From positions 1-6,238 of the forward strand of contig CAUGFC010000104.1 in assembly GCA_959598545.1 (NCBI GenBank): a stretch of 6,238 bases of DNA, given 5' to 3'. The translations under genes were made by a program, and so were the position numbers. Numbering within the stretch: the stretch's first letter is position 1; each line of letters opens with the position of its first letter. Under the pieces are notes generated by a model, which worked only from the letters and a program-made list of their open reading frames with translations, made no database searches and was not told where the DNA came from. Origin of the DNA: an uncultured Olsenella sp. Its GTDB lineage: Bacteria; Actinomycetota; Coriobacteriia; Coriobacteriales; Atopobiaceae. Shown one piece after another: positions 5,359-6,238 of the stretch.

Positions 5359-6238
5359 CTACAGAGCCAGCGTTGCCAGGTAGTCGGCGGGCGTCTCGGC
5401 GCGGCGAATGAGCTCGACCGAGCCGTCCGTGCGCAGCAGCAGCTCCGCGGAGCGCAGAGCGCCGTTGTAGTTGTAGCCCATGGAGTGGCCGTGGGCGCCG
5501 GCGTCGTGAATGAACAGCAGGTCGCCGACGTGACACTCGGGCATGAGACGATCACGGGCGAACTGGTCGTTGTTCTCGCACAGCCGGCCGACCACGTTGT
5601 AGCGGCGCGTGCACGGCGCGTCCTCGGAGCCCATGACGCTCACGTGGTGGTAGGCGTCATAGATGGCGGGGCGCATGAGGTTGGCCGCACAGGCGTCCAC
5701 GCCCAGGTAGTCGCGGTAGGTGACCTTCTCGTGGATGACGCGGGTCACGAGCGCGCCCGCCGGAGCGAGCATCCAACGCCCCAGCTCCGAGAAGACCGCG
5801 ACGTCGCCCATGCCCGCGGGCACGAGCACGTCCTCGTATGCCTGACGCACGCCCTCGCCAATGACGGCCAGGTCGCAGGGTGTGTCGTCCGGGTGGTAGG
5901 CCACGCCGATGCCACCGGAGAGGTCAACGAAGCCAACGTGCACGTCCAGGCGCGCGGAGAGGTCGGCGGCCATCTCGAAGAGCTGGCGCGCGAGGCGCGG
6001 GTAGTAGTCGTTCACCTGCGCGTTGCTGGCGAGAAACGCGTGAATGCCGAACTCCTCCACACCCAGCGCGGAGAGCTCGACAAAGGCGGCCTCGAGCTGC
6101 GCCGGCGTCATGCCGAACTTGGAGTCCTCCGGGGAGCCGATGATGCCGTTCTCGCTCTCGAAGGTGCCGCCCGGGTTCACGCGGCAGCACACCGTGCGCG
6201 GGACGCGGCCTCCGAGGGCGCGGCTCAGGCAGGCCACC
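5359..6238 (-). CDS. lysA: Diaminopimelate decarboxylase LysA (partial, 5' end beyond the right edge)
   Basis: The last 292-293 residues of a PLP-dependent fold-III decarboxylase that turns meso-diaminopimelate into L-lysine. About 130 N-terminal residues, including the PLP-binding lysine, lie outside the window (estimated from a usual length near 420). Numbered from the window edge: RVNPGG (19-24), SKFGM (39-43), the phosphate loop SGGIGV (107-112), ELGRWM (151-156) in place of the common EPGR, RPAIYDAYH (189-197), catalytic CENND (220-224) where many LysA have CESGD, and DAGAHGHSMGYNYNG (245-259). HAFLASN (66-72) stands where HIGSQ is usual. These features mark a distinct LysA subgroup that I recall from anaerobic Gram-positives. 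Its place before dapA and dapB supports lysine synthesis over arginine or ornithine decarboxylation. The true start and promoter are not visible. Confidence 0.93.
   Translation of the reverse strand, partial: VACLSRALGGRVPRTVCCRVNPGGTFESENGIIGSPEDSKFGMTPAQLEAAFVELSALGVEEFGIHAFLASNAQVNDYYPRLARQLFEMAADLSARLDVHVGFVDLSGGIGVAYHPDDTPCDLAVIGEGVRQAYEDVLVPAGMGDVAVFSELGRWMLAPAGALVTRVIHEKVTYRDYLGVDACAANLMRPAIYDAYHHVSVMGSEDAPCTRRYNVVGRLCENNDQFARDRLMPECHVGDLLFIHDAGAHGHSMGYNYNGALRSAELLLRTDGSVELIRRAETPADYLATLAL

Noticed and set aside
4388..5383. A 331-codon plus-strand open frame opposite dapA
   Set aside because: It is antisense to dapA with shadow-type composition; dapA has every active-site residue.

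Overview
The window is high-GC bacterial DNA (about two-thirds G+C by eye) with seven protein genes, six complete and one cut by the right edge. A high-GC genome combining the acetylase branch of lysine synthesis (DapH), a YerC-type TrpR-family regulator and a FucO-type dehydrogenase fits an anaerobic gut or oral actinobacterium of the Coriobacteriia (Olsenella, Collinsella or Atopobium relatives). The taxon is inferred from gene content and base composition and was not tested by a search.

Left part (1-1542): a small TrpR/YerC-family helix-turn-helix protein on the minus strand is divergent from a Cof-type HAD hydrolase on the plus strand. The 118 bp between them hold two overlapping palindromes over a -10-like box, a candidate operator. 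The HAD gene converges on the next gene, and a long inverted repeat lies between the two stops, probably a two-way terminator.

Middle (1543-2979): an iron-dependent alcohol dehydrogenase very like E. coli FucO (lactaldehyde reductase / propanediol oxidoreductase) is read on the minus strand with a strong ribosome binding site. It seems to be its own transcription unit, because a hairpin plus T-run terminator separates it from the operon upstream. No other fucose or rhamnose gene is in the window.

Right part (2980-6238): a minus-strand operon lysA (partial) - dapA - dapB - dapH makes meso-diaminopimelate intermediates and lysine. DapA condenses pyruvate with aspartate semialdehyde, DapB reduces the product to tetrahydrodipicolinate, DapH N-acetylates that, and LysA decarboxylates meso-DAP to lysine. 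The N-acetyl-DAP aminotransferase, the deacetylase, DapF, LysC and Asd are not here. dapA and dapB overlap by 8 bp; dapB and dapH both start at TTG codons fixed by close upstream in-frame stops. A compact hairpin fills half of the lysA-dapA gap and may reduce read-through.

I found no mobile element, tRNA, rRNA or CRISPR array, and no convincing new system: this is mostly ordinary metabolism. The points worth a second look are regulatory (palindromes, hairpins, TTG starts, a 10-G run) and some unusual residues in LysA and DapA.
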